35,452 nucleotides of DNA from Ophiosphaerella korrae (Eukaryota; Ascomycota; Dothideomycetes; Pleosporales; Phaeosphaeriaceae): positions 1 to 35,452 of the forward strand of contig JALNQF010000398.1 of the NCBI GenBank assembly GCA_028456385.1. Direction: 5' to 3'. The translations under genes and the position numbers were made by a program. Shown in pieces: positions 10,254-20,369 of the stretch; the stretch's first letter is position 1; every line of letters begins with the position of its first letter. The notes under the pieces are model-generated. The model saw nothing but the letters and a program-made list of their open reading frames with translations, ran no database searches and was not told the origin of the DNA.

Positions 10254-10613
10254 TGTTATAGGTGTAATAAGAGAAATTAAGATAGAGCTAATTAGTCTTA
10301 ACTTAAGTGCTAACAAAGTATAAGATAAGCAGGGTAGCAACCTTAATTAGGAAACAACCTACAACCTAAACACGTAATACGTTAGAGTAATCTATAAACA
10401 CGTGCGATAGATTAAGGTAATCTATAAGGTTGCACAAATAGATTAGTAGGAATATATAGTTAGTAGCAATGCGCATTATTAGGATAGTATTAGTAATCTA
10501 ATCTCTAACCTAGAACGCTAATACTTGACATTGCACACACAAATTAACTATTGTTTATAGTTATTACTTAATTATAATACGAGCTTTTGTTATTACCTCT
10601 TAATCTACTAACA
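10254..10613 (-). repeat. copia-like LTR 1 (360 bases), minus orientation
   Basis: On the minus strand it begins TGTTAGTAGATTAAGAGG and ends TTATTACACCTATAACA, with TG...CA ends. It is preceded on that strand by CCTATTAGGG, which fits a polypurine tract of form CCTATTGGGG after mutation. It is therefore the 3' LTR of an element extending to the right. It is clearly related along its length to LTR 2 (11284-11697, opposite strand) and to the start of LTR 3 (22082-22137). The Ty1/copia assignment rests on the terminus style and is not proved by coding sequence. Confidence 0.7.
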
Positions 10614-11283
10614 CCCTAATAGGTTATTAGGAAGTCGACCTTAGTAACCCTATTATAGATCTACTATTACGTTAACTTATACACTTAACACTCTTAGGTT
10701 TAATACTTTTAAGCTCTAACTATTTCTTTTTATAAAGTATATATTAAAAGTAAGTTTAAAACTTATAGGCTTAAGTTATCTAAGCTCTAATTTAAATACA
10801 TTACTTATACTATCTCCTTAAAGGTTAATAAGATCCTAAATACTTAGCTCTAGAGCGTTGTTGTTATAAGTACTTTTCTATGCAACCCTCGGCCAGCTAT
10901 AGGCTAGCCCTAGGCCTGCTACAGGTATCTAGTATATATACTATTCTGTGCCTAGTATACCGAATAGGCATACTGTACCTCTTTTAGTCACGTCTAGTCT
11001 AGTAGTATAGAGCCTAGCCTTATAGTTGTAGTAGAACTATATAAACTAGAGTAGCTACTAAGAGCGCTCTTTAAGCTAGGTAGTACCTTTATTAAGTATA
11101 GTAACTTTATTAGACAATATTATAAGAGTTTAAGTAATAGATTAGGGTATACTAAGCTTGTAATCTCTAGCTATAGTGTATAAGATAGAAATATTGTGTT
11201 TTCTTTAGCGCTAGGCTTATAACTATTGTAAGATTGTATATAACAGAGCTCTTAGTCGTCGACTACTAGAAGCCTATGTAGGG
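10614..11283. other. 670-base spacer between two inverted copia-like LTRs
   Basis: Holds the polypurine-tract ends of both flanking LTR copies. About 60-100 bases next to each LTR are alignable to each other in inverted orientation. The middle includes a less mutated patch near 10880-10970 (CCCTCGGCCAGCTATAGGC). A + frame around 11000-11220 is open apart from TAG/TAA codons and Gln-rich if these are former CAG/CAA. No domain was recognised. Confidence 0.45.
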
Positions 11284-11697
11284 TAGGAAGTAGATTGAGG
11301 GGTAATAGCTAAGGTGCGTATTGTAATCGTACAATAGGCTATAAACACTAAATAATTCTAAACAATAGATGTCAATACAGTGTCGCTCTTAGTTAGAGAT
11401 TAGATTGTCGATGTTATCTTAATAATGTCTATCCTAGGTACTATATACCTATGCTACTCTATTAATCTATTGTTTAGATTCTGTCTTAGCGACTATAGAT
11501 TAACAGATTACTAATCTGTTAATCTGTAGTTTTCTTATGTCTGTGCGCACTATAGATCTATAGATTACTCGACTTACGTGTCCTAGTTGCGAGTTGTCTC
11601 CTAATCTAGGTTATTACCCTACTTGTCCTATACTTCGTTATTACCCGAGTAGGGGCTAATTAGTTCTATATCGATTTCTTTTATTACACCTATAATA
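11284..11697 (+). repeat. copia-like LTR 2 (about 414 bases), plus orientation
   Basis: Begins TAGGAAGTAGATTGAGGGG after a tract CCTATGTAGGG and ends TTATTACACCTATAATA. It shares ordered blocks with LTR 1: TTAGAGATTAGATT, TAATCTATT, GATTACTC, TTGT.TCCTAAT and CTAATTAG.TCTAT. The terminal TG and CA appear mutated to TA. Position after the tract makes it the 3' LTR of a plus-strand element whose body would lie to the left, where LTR 1 now stands. Confidence 0.65.
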
Positions 11698-12929
11698 TTG
11701 TAAGCTTAGGAATAAATAGGAGATAATTATTAATTCTAAGTAACTACAAAAGAGATAGTTTATATATCTACGTGAGATTACTAGATCTTTTAGTTTTACC
11801 TATTCTATTTAAGTCCTATACTTATCTAATCTTAGCTCCGGCTGTAGAGCTTCGTATTATACCGAAGATCGTTTATCTCTTATAACGTAACTTAATTATT
11901 ATCTCTATCTATCCTTAAGATTTAATTTGCTATTTCTTAAGCGCGAGTGCGTAAGGGAGGAAAAGCACGTACGTCCTCTTTAAGGATCTATTGCACGAGA
12001 AACTCCTCTTATTCTAGAGTTAATTGCTGCTAGTATACGTAGCTAGTTTAACTACTCTACGTACTGCGTATACGCGTAGAAAGCGTAGCTTAAGAGATCC
12101 TATACGCTTTCGCAGTAGCTCTTTAACTTAAAAAAACACTAGTATTGTAATTATAGATAGCTGCTTGTATAGATTCTTTACAGTTGTCTACTTTAGTAGT
12201 GTAGTTGTTAAGATAACACGATTTTTAGATAAGTAGCCAGTTTCTAAGGGGTGGCTCAAAACCTTAGGTAGCTTAAGACCTTATTAGCTAGCTTACCTAA
12301 ATTGTATAGAGCAGAGCTCTAACTTGCGATAAAAAGTTTGCACTAAATACACCTAGTTTACGTCTATCTAAATTTAGTAACGCTAGCGCGCGCTATAGCT
12401 ACGCCCTCAGCTACTTACTCGAGACAACTACCTAGTGCGCCGCACTAAATAGGCCCTAAGGCATCCTATAGGCTATACCTTACTCCTTGAACTTAGCAAA
12501 GCACACAGCTTTACTTTGTACGATCTAGTACTTATAGATTTAGTTTATACACGCTACGTTTGTCTTATCTAATTACTTTTATATACCTTCCTCTGCTAGG
12601 TAACAGTTATACGCGTTTCTGCTCTATCCCTCTACTCTAATCTACTATACAAGGGGGGCAGAAGAAAGGATAGGTATATAGGCCCTGTGCACAGACAAAA
12701 TTTGTATAGAAGATTAAGTACGAACTATACCTATCTTTTCTTGTAACCCTACAATTGTGTTCATAAATTAATCCCGAAGTATAAGCCCTAACAGAACGTA
12801 TAGCGGTGCGCAATATATTCTAGTTAAGCATAAAGCACATACAATACCCTCTTGTAGGAGTAACCTAGTTTGCTACCTCTTTTACTTCTTAAGCTTTTAC
12901 TCCTTCCTAATTTGTTGCTATTATATTAT
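11698..12929. other. intergenic sequence upstream of the P450 relic
   Basis: No domain was recognised in any frame. Mutation is lighter here than in the gypsy elements: TG and CA dinucleotides are more frequent. A G-rich stretch (AAGGGGGGCAGAAG) lies near 12650. The last few hundred bases would have been the promoter side of the P450 gene. Confidence 0.4.
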
Positions 12930-14607
12930 TAATTTAGGAAACTTCTTTGTCTAATAAGGATAAGTAGATCTTAGGTATTATAGCTCGACTATTACTATAT
13001 ACCCTAGTCGTAGCTATACTTGCTGCTATAGTATACATCTACCGCTCCTAGAGCCTAAACCTAAAGTTACTACCCCTCTTTAATCTACCTAGACTCTTTT
13101 CCTCAATCGAAGCAAAAAAGAGGTTCGCTGCTACCCTATATAAGTTTCTAGTAGAAGCTCAAGCCATCTATAGAGATAAGCCTTTCTATATAGTAACAGA
13201 CGTAGACTAGTTTGTAGTTCTCCTACTATAGTTTAGTAAAGAAATCCACAATCGTAATAAGGTCTCCTTCTTTACATCCATCGCAGAGGTATCTTTACAC
13301 TACTACTCTTAGTTAAGGTTAAAAATAACTATACTATAAGATCTCTATACTTACTTAATACTATTTTGTCCTATATTACTTGGTGTAAGAAAAGACAAAG
13401 TTGTGTAGACAGTCGTAAAGAAGGATCTAACTTAGTCTCTAGGCAACATTACTCTATCTTTGTCTAGCGAAACTTCGTTTATCTTGCCTATCGTATATAG
13501 GGAAGAGCATAAATAGCATAAAGTGCTTGCTAGGGACTATAATATAGCTCTTATAGCCTATCTATCATCGCGCGTCTTCCTTAGCCTAGAACTATGCCAG
13601 AACGAAAATTAGCTACGGGTAACTAGTAACTACACCGTAATCAGATTTATAGGCGCTATAAGCCTAAACCTATTCCTAAAGCTACTATACTACGTATTAT
13701 AGTAGATTAAACCTAACTACAAGAAATCCCGCTAACTGCGCAATACAGCGTAGCGCGAAATTACACCTATTATACAAGCACGAAGAGATCTTCAAAAAGC
13801 TACTACTACTGCTAGAAAGTTAGTGCTAGTGTTTAACAACGCCCTCAATTAGCAAGAAAAGAACACTAACAGTTCTATTAATGCGGCTAATTTTTAGCTC
13901 TTTCTTTCTTTCGCAGTAATACACACAACATCGAGCCTTCTAACGCAGACTATGCTAGAAGTTGCTCGTTATCCTAAAATATTTAGTTTACTACAACAAG
14001 AGATCGCTGTAGTATTAGGAACAAAGAGCTAGAAGAAGACGTCGTTATATAGTTTAAAACTGCTCGACAGCGTCCTTAAGGAGACGCAAAGATATTTACT
14101 TAGAAGTTCTTATAAGTCTAAACTTTTTAAGCCTATACTAGCATTCTACTAATTATTAGGATCTAAGTCTAAATGCGCCGTACTATTACTAAAGACTTTC
14201 GACTTTCTAATAGTCTTCTCCTCTACAAAGGAGCGCGTTTAGCTATAGAGACAAGTTAAATAGTTAACTTAGAAACCTACGATAACCTAGATCAATAGAT
14301 CAGGGACTAGTTCTTAAAATTACAGTCGCAGCCTAGGAAGGAACACTCATCTTAATTAGTGTTAACAAGTATCAATTACTTTAATTTTGCTCACAGTCAA
14401 CAAGCTTACCCTAGTAGATTTTTCGCTAGCAACGAGCTAAAGATTGCTTTGTGTTATCTTCTAATAAAGTATAATTAGAAACTTGCACCTAAGGCTAATC
14501 TAAGTTTAATAGCGTTAGGAATAATAGCGAGTGTTAGCCCTAAGGCCAAAATTCTAATCCGCCGACGTAAGGAGATAGAAATTGATATTAATTGCCTCCT
14601 AGGCTAA
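12930..14607 (+). pseudogene. cytochrome P450 monooxygenase relic
   Basis: The reconstructed order fits a fungal microsomal P450 of about 500 residues. An N-terminal membrane anchor (ILGIIARLLLYTLVVAILAA, about 12968-13030) precedes AKKRFAATLYKFLVEAQAIY and the stretch YIVTDVD. The C-helix region follows (EEHK.HKVLARDY, SSRVFLSLELCQNEN), then the I-helix region near 13890. The K-helix KETQR (ExxR, 14081-14092) is intact. The heme-binding loop reads FAHSQQAYPSRFFASNELK, and the ligand Cys is now Tyr (TAC, 14407-14409), so heme could not be bound. Likely introns lie near 13291-13390 and after 14100, where the frame changes. Stops replace Gln and Trp codons. The stop at 14605-14607 is probably the natural one. 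The nearest resemblance, from memory of the family, is to fungal CYP68/ent-kaurene-oxidase-like enzymes of secondary metabolism; that subfamily call is tentative. Confidence 0.85.
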
Positions 14608-15499
14608 ATAAGGTTCTACGAATTAGGGATAAGACACATATTACTTATAAGCAAGGGATAGAAGCTTATAATAGCCGTTTTAGGTATAATTTATCTCTTT
14701 AATAATTTAGCACTAGCAAGTTTTGTTTTTATTTTCAGACAGCAAAACAACTAGTAAACATTTATTTTCCCCTCTTACTGCTTAAGCAGCATCTACAAAA
14801 CTAGTAGTAGGCCCTTTCCAAAGCTTATAATAGGTATATATAGAAGCACTTTAACATTACATTACCTAGGGGTTATAATAATTTACAATAGCTTATATAA
14901 AGTTCGAAGATCTCCTCTATACCTAATTTATCAGACTATAGTCCTTCTATTATTTTAAGCTAGCTTAGCGAAGCATTAATAGACTTAGGAACAATCAAAA
15001 CAAGCAAAAGTTAACGCTATTTTAGTGTCGTTTTAAGTAGCAAGATCAGAAAAATTACTTAATTATTTTAAAGCTTTATAAAGGCGTGTTTATTTTAATT
15101 CTTAATTGTTTTTGTATACAAAAGCTTACCAATCCTAATCCTAGTTCTATATCTTATAGATCGCAGCTACCTCGTTGTCGCTAAGGACAACTTTAGCCTT
15201 ATCTATTACTATTTTACTTAGCAGCTTAAAGCTAGCTGCTTACTAACTTTTAATACATTACAACGCTGCTAGTAATTGTAATCTAATATTGCGCTACCGC
15301 GGCTCTAATAGATTACTAAGTTAGCTGAACAAGCGCTTACAATTTAGAGTTGTAGGGTTAAGGCTTAATTTTAGAGTCGTAGGCTTAGCTTAAGGCTTAA
15401 TAAGTTATTAAGTAGATGTTTTTAAGGCGTCCTATGCATTAGATACCTATATTACCTAGGGTAGGATAGCCCCTAAATTACATACAAAAGTCGTCCTAT
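14608..15499. other. spacer between P450 and kinase relics
   Basis: No P450 or kinase sequence was recognised here; in particular no glycine-rich loop or N-lobe of the kinase could be found. Two imperfect tandem units of about 30 bases (TTTAGAGT.GTAGG...AAGGCTTAA) lie at about 15342-15401. A patch around 15160-15200 reads YLVVAKDN in one frame but is too short to assign. Confidence 0.4.
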
Positions 15500-16140
15500 A
15501 CGCGCTCCCTTAGCTTAAGCACCTAAGCTCTTATTTAAAGACAGCAATCTTTACGTTAAGCTCGCTGACTTTAGACTCGCTAATATTATTAGCAAAGATT
15601 CTTTCTAAAATATTTTGCAATTCTACTTACTAATATAGTTACGTTTAAAGGCTAATAGGATATAGGTGCAGAACTCTATCCTACATTTCGACTGTTAAAC
15701 AAATATCTACTTAGGCTAATAGGTTATAGATATCGCACCAGAAATCCTACAGAGCTCTAGCTACCGCCGCTACACCTGTACTATTAATATTTAGTCGCCC
15801 TGCGTCGTCCTATACACCTGCTTGCGTAGCTTCCCTCCCTTTTCCGACGAACTCTATAGCCTTAAGAACCCCTATACCCTCTCTTAGCAAATTAAGATAG
15901 GACGATTCGACTATCTTTCTCTATACTAGGACTCTGTTAGCGACCCTACTCTAGAATTAATTAACCGCATGCTCACGATAGATGCAGATGTTACGTATTA
16001 CAGTAAACTAATACTTAGAACATCCGTAGATTATGTAGACCGATATTAGTACTAATAATAGTACGGACGGGCTAGCAGGCGCTATCGCTAACCTTAACTT
16101 CTCGAGACGCAAACCCTAACGTGGGAGGGCCTTACTTAGT
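15500..16140 (+). pseudogene. Chk2/Rad53(Cds1)-like protein kinase, C-terminal fragment
   Basis: Only the catalytic C-lobe and the start of the tail are visible. DSNLYVKLADFRLA (15539-15583) holds the DFG motif with Gly changed to Arg (15572-15574). After a likely intron of about 120 bases comes IAPEILQ (15732 on). Next is I.SPCVVLYTCLRSFPPFSDE, followed by KNPYTLSQQIKIGRFDY and DPTLELINRMLTID, ending near 15980. The combination FPPFSDELYS..NPYTL..QI..G.FDY is typical of Chk2-family checkpoint kinases, and the downstream STDGLAGAIANLNFSRRK (about 16050-16110) fits the tail of that family in ascomycetes. No FHA domain, no glycine loop and no clear HRD were found, so the 5' half is missing. A working checkpoint kinase would normally be single-copy elsewhere; this is probably a duplicated fragment hit by RIP. 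Confidence 0.75.
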
Positions 16141-16419
16141 AAAGAAGGTGGCCGACCCGCACCAGCTATGTACAGAACCCCTAGGGACAAGTAGGTAGGT
16201 AGATTGTCTAGTAGTTCTAACTAACAGCACTACTATGTACTAGAGGTCCTATAATATGTGCGACGATTCGGAAGGTCGAGGCGATTTTCCGCTAGTAGTT
16301 AGGAGTTGTAGAGGTCGTAGAGGGGAGAGTAGCTTACTACAGGCTACTAGTAGTTAGCATAATAACTAATTGTAAAGCCTAAGAACCAGATAAAGTTAGG
16401 AGTTTATCTAAATACTAAA
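16141..16419. other. spacer after the kinase relic, nothing recognised
   Basis: A G+C-richer stretch (GGAGGGCCTTACTTAGTAAAG, near 16123) runs into AT-rich sequence. No domain or repeat was recognised. Confidence 0.35.
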
Positions 16420-16990
16420 ATTATAAGCTAGTAGTATACTCTACGTAGGTTATTAATAGCCTTGTAATAGTAGGCCAAATTGTTTTCTAGTAAAGATCGA
16501 GATAAGGTTTAAAGGAGGCATATTATAAACGCCCTAATAATAGCTTGTGCCTCGATCCTTTAGACCCTATACATCTAGACATTAGAGGCATAGTCTACTA
16601 TTAGGGCTGCTTCTAGGCCCTTAGCGGCTGCTCTCGCGATGTACTTCTAGTATTTTAATTTAGCGTCTATAAGAACTCCGAGTATCTTAACGTAATCTTT
16701 TAGTAGTACGGTTTGTCCTTTAGTAGTAAATAATTCTATAGCACTCTTGTATAGTTTGCGAGTAAAGTAGATAATTACTGTCTTTTTAACTTTAAACGTC
16801 GCTCTACTTCTTTTCTCCTAGTCTAGAGCATCGCTAATAATAGCTTTAATGCCTTCTTAGTTGCTTTGCGCTATTAGCCCCGTAATTTCTATACTAGTAG
16901 GTTTTAGGCTACTCTACTTTTCCTAGTATCGAAGATAATATACGTATATTTAAATTAATCTCCCCCTTAATACACGATTAATTAAAATAT
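16420..16990 (-). pseudogene. Tad-like LINE reverse transcriptase fragment
   Basis: On the minus strand, from about 16850 down, the translation reads IISDALD.EKRSRATFKVKK. Then come TVIIYFTRKLYKSAIE, KGQTVLLKDYVKILGVLID and YIARAAAKGLEAA, running straight into VDYASNV. This is the thumb and post-RT part of fungal Tad-clade non-LTR retrotransposon ORF2. In intact members a block of about 30 residues separates KGLEAA from VDYASNVW; here it is missing, so there is an internal deletion. The catalytic palm with its Asp pair is not present to the right, where sequence changes near 16990-17090. The fragment is short and dead, truncated on both sides. Confidence 0.8.
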
Positions 16991-17098
16991 ATTCTTCTAT
17001 ACCTTTTCTTAGAGTAGTACTCCTCTTGTTAGGCTTTACAAACGCACTTGCTAAAAGCCTTAAGGATAGACTTTAGCTACAACTAGATCTAATTTCAG

Positions 17099-17124
17099 GT
17101 GTAAGGGATTACACCCTTACACAG
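17099..17124. repeat. short inverted repeat resembling an LTR terminus
   Basis: TGTAAGGG and CCCTTACA face each other across six bases (GTGTAAGGGATTACACCCTT and following). The left arm is the same as the first 8 bases of copy B's LTR (TGTAAGGG), and the right arm matches the LTR end with one added C. It marks the point where LINE similarity stops, so it may be the start of a degraded LTR. No matching end was found. Confidence 0.4.
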
Positions 17125-17869
17125 ACATTAAGATCTACTACAGAAGCTAGAGCAGGGTTTAACAGTTAGTAGGTATATTAGACCTATCTAGGCCTTCTAC
17201 TAGATGTCTCGCGATATTATAGGTAGAGCTTAATTCTAGGCTTAGAAGGTGTCACTCTAAAGTAGAGACAGAGCGCCCTGTTTTCTCTTATACACTATAC
17301 ACATCTATCCTATCTTGTTACTATAGCTTTTATCTATTCTTAACAAAACGCCTTTAAGCACAGCATTTTTAATTTATCTAAATAAGCTAAGAATAAGCTC
17401 CCTAAAATCTCTCTTACCCTATTCTACAATCTTTGCTAATACCTACACAAACTCCTTTATATCCTTACGTCGCGTCGTCTACTACGCACAATAACATGTT
17501 ATATAGTAAGCTTTGCTAACCTAGTAGTACACCTAGATCTTATGCAAAGGTCCTTTTGTAGTCACAAAGAATACAACTATTAGCGCCTTATCTTTTACCC
17601 CTTACCTCCTAAGTATATTTTCCTAGTAGGACTAGATATAGTCTACTTAAGAGTTTATCTATGTAACAATACGTTCTAGATCTCCTAAAATATTAAGAGC
17701 ACAGGCTCTATTAACTATAGCTTAATTCTACGCCCTAATTAAGTTTCTACCTACAGCGCCGCCTTTACTCTTAGCAACAAAGAAGGGAAAGCATAGACCT
17801 ATCTATACTTAGTGTAGTTTGCTTAGGACGTAGCTCTTACCTTAGAGTAGTATTAAGATAGATTTCTAC
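17125..17869. other. sequence of unknown nature
   Basis: No recognised domain. If the inverted repeat at 17099 starts an LTR, the first part of this stretch would be that LTR, but no TG...CA pair could be closed. Plus-strand frames from 17280 to 17800 are open in patches and hydrophobic, without a family likeness. Confidence 0.3.
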
Positions 17870-18112
17870 TTAGGAGTAAAGGACGTATATACTAGGCCTA
17901 GGGTAATATCTAGTTTTAGTGTCGAGAGACTATTCGGATTCTTAGAGGAGACATCGCTTGAGGAGGTAGAGGGTGTACTAAATATAGGGGCGTTTAGGAA
18001 GATAGAGGCTGTTAACTACGCCTAGGGTAGGATTAGATAGGTACTAGTAGCGTCTAAAGACTAGATTAGGCCTTGTAAAAGTAAGGTAAGTATAGAGCGA
18101 GGAACGAAGTTG
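17870..18112 (+). pseudogene. open stretch of unknown protein
   Basis: One + frame reads VKDVYTRPRVISSFSVERLF then GFLEETSLEEVEGVLNIGAF and continues to SIERGTKL before TAA, with only three TAG codons at likely Gln/Trp sites. The composition is that of a soluble protein, acidic in the middle, unlike the hydrophobic noise around it. No start is visible. I do not recognise the family. It may be the end of a gene whose beginning lies in 17280-17870. Confidence 0.35.
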
Positions 18113-18129
18113 TAAGGTAACAGCGCAGT

Positions 18130-18923
18130 TAGCTTAAGTTCTAGGATCTATACTATTTAAGTTATAGGTTAGTATCTACTTAAACAATATATAGAGAATT
18201 AAAACTCGCAGACTTACGTCTCTTAGACGCACTAAGCACTAATATCTTAGATTCTAACCTACTTAATAGCTAGAGCAAGCCTAAAAATAGATAGCTCCTC
18301 TACTTACCCTCTCTAGTGCATTTCTTTGCTAATACCCTTGATTTCTTATAATACTGTCTCGCTAGCTCTTTAATAGCTCTCTATTAATTAACTATCTATA
18401 TTATACTATCTAATATATAGCTAAGCTGTTCTTTAATTTCTGCGAGAGCGTTAGAGAAGTAATTAACAAACATATTCGCATCCGCTATATTTATCGCCTA
18501 ATATTGCGGGCTGTTTACCTTCTTGGTTAGGCTAGAGGAGCGCTGTCGTTAAGCTAGCTTTACTATTCTACGTTAATTACCTCTCTAGCTTGTAACACTA
18601 GGTGTTAGTAATAGAGGCATTCTAGGTTCTTTATAGCTTTTACACTTGTTTGCCTATTGTTAGATAGACTACACATAGCCTATTTCTTAATCTCCTAGCA
18701 ACTTTAACTTTGTAGTAGCATAGAGTTTCTTAAGCGTTTCTTAGGTAAGTTGTAGTGTGTTTAATTTGCCGTACTTGAATATATAGGCAAGCTCGTCGTA
18801 GAACGACTTGTTAGTATTGTCTAATTTCTTGCGTTTATAGTAACGTACGCTATCTTTAGCGAGCTTAACTAAACCAAGGCTATCGAACCCTCGTTTTATC
18901 GCAATGCTAAAATAATGTAGCAA
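18130..18923 (-). pseudogene. unidentified protein relic with an ATG-started first segment
   Basis: On the minus strand an ATG at 18921-18923 opens 60 codons ending at TAG (18741). The segment is basic and soluble-looking: RGFDSLGLVKLAKDSVRYYK, then KKLDNTNKSFYDELAYIFKY. The same frame can be followed through stops at likely Gln codons (TKLKLLGD, RMPLLLTP), and further patches follow with possible frame changes: NIADANMFVNYFSNALAEIK, then LARQYYKKSRVLAKKCTREG, to about 18130. This is one of the few places in the window where ATG and ordinary codon usage survive. No known domain was recognised; a role as a DNA-binding or transposon-borne protein is only a possibility. Its neighbours are an unknown + relic on one side and unassigned sequence on the other. 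Confidence 0.4.
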
Positions 18924-20369
18924 TTACGAGAAGGTTAACAAATAGGATACTAAGGTTGCTAATATTATAATTGTCCTATTTAGGAGGCGACTGCGCGCAC
19001 AGATTACAGATATTTAAGTTATTCTATTCCCTAAGGAGGGCTAAACTCTTAGGTGCGCCCGTGCATTCCTAAGCAATAGCACGTAATGTTGCAGCTCTAC
19101 AGGGTTTAGCGCGATTTACACTCTAGAGTATTACTGCTATAGCACTACGCCTAACATGTAAACTATAGTAGCTACTTTTTCCTTTAGCCCTAATAAGTAG
19201 ACTATTACTTGTAAAGGTTAAATTTTTAAAGACGAAGTAGAAAGATTAGTAGAGGCATATTCGCCCGCCGAAAGTTAGTCTAGCGGATGCTAAGAGATTC
19301 TAGGAGACGGGCTAGAACAAGGTCTTAGAAGAATAGCGAGATCTAAGGTACTAGACACGGACTCTACAGTTAGGAACTAAAATAGGGCCTATAGGCTATT
19401 AATAGCATCTCCCTCGGCGCATGTTGCTAAAGAACGCTACTCCCTATCTTAATAAAACTATACGGAGCGTACAACACGTAACAACCTACTAATTAGGCGT
19501 CCTAGCGTTAGCGTGCATTATTCGTACTAGGCTATATAACAACAAACGACGGATATCGTACATATTATAAAGGGATTGCTAGATTTTAGTAACGTAAATC
19601 TCTCTCTTAGGCCCGTCTCCTTAGCAATAGAATAGGATGCATGCTTATTATTAGAAAAAGGCAGACAGGCTCCCTAAGTAAAACAATAGCAGCGCATTTC
19701 TTGTTAAACGCATGCTTAGTAAAATATACTCTAACATCTAGTAGTACTTGCTTAGAAACTTACTTAGGCAGCTCTTCTAGTGTATAAATTTGCTAGTCGA
19801 TCTAGTAGAGGTCTACTAGTTGCTTTAATCTTAAATTAAAGGATCCTTTCCGTCGCCTAGCGTGTAGCTCTTTAAGAGTAGCGTGTATACTTATTAGTTT
19901 AATATAGCTAGTATTGTTAATCTAACAGTTCTAAGGCATTTTGTCGTTAATTCTAATACGGTATTAAAAGTGTTGCGAGTACCCGGGTCGCAAATAGATA
20001 CTAAAGGCAGTGTTAAGTAACTCTATGTATAGTGCGCAATAGATATACACGTTTGTAAGTGTGCCTTCTATAGGATCAGCCGCGTACTAGTACAACAAAG
20101 AGTAACCTTTATATTCCGAGCTTCTAAATAAAGAAGGATTAAGAGCGTCTGTTAGAAGTTAAGCAATATTTTATTCTAAGTATAAGTCTTCGTAGCCCCT
20201 TACTTTACAATGCTCCTCGATCTTAAAAAGAAGTATATAGGGTCTGTTAACTTCTCTAGAGCACACGTCTATAGTAATAAAGAATGTACTAGCATGTAAA
20301 GATAGTTTGTTGACTAAAATAGTTAGCAAAATAATAGGAAGAAGCCTAGCTATAGCGTACGCAATTAAG
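18924..20369 (-). other. moderately mutated sequence with one long minus-strand open stretch
   Basis: Mostly without recognisable domains. On the minus strand from about 20215 to 19640 one frame is nearly open. It reads NPSLFRSSEYKGYSLLY, YIYCALYIELLNTAFSIYLR, SIHATLKELHARRRKGSFNL, YTLEELPK and FTKHAFNKKCAAIVLL. It could be the C-terminal part of the HeLo-domain gene to its right after an intron or frame change, or a separate gene. I do not recognise the family. The sequence left of 19640 shows nothing I can support. Confidence 0.4.

Noticed and set aside
10122..10340. 72-codon minus-strand frame as a gene
   Set aside because: Low-complexity Ser/Leu translation that crosses the end of copia-like LTR 1 (10254); a shadow of the repeat.
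15100..15250. FHA domain or N-lobe of the Chk2-like kinase
   Set aside because: A patch reading YLVVAKDN is suggestive only; no FHA or glycine-loop motif could be followed for more than a few residues.
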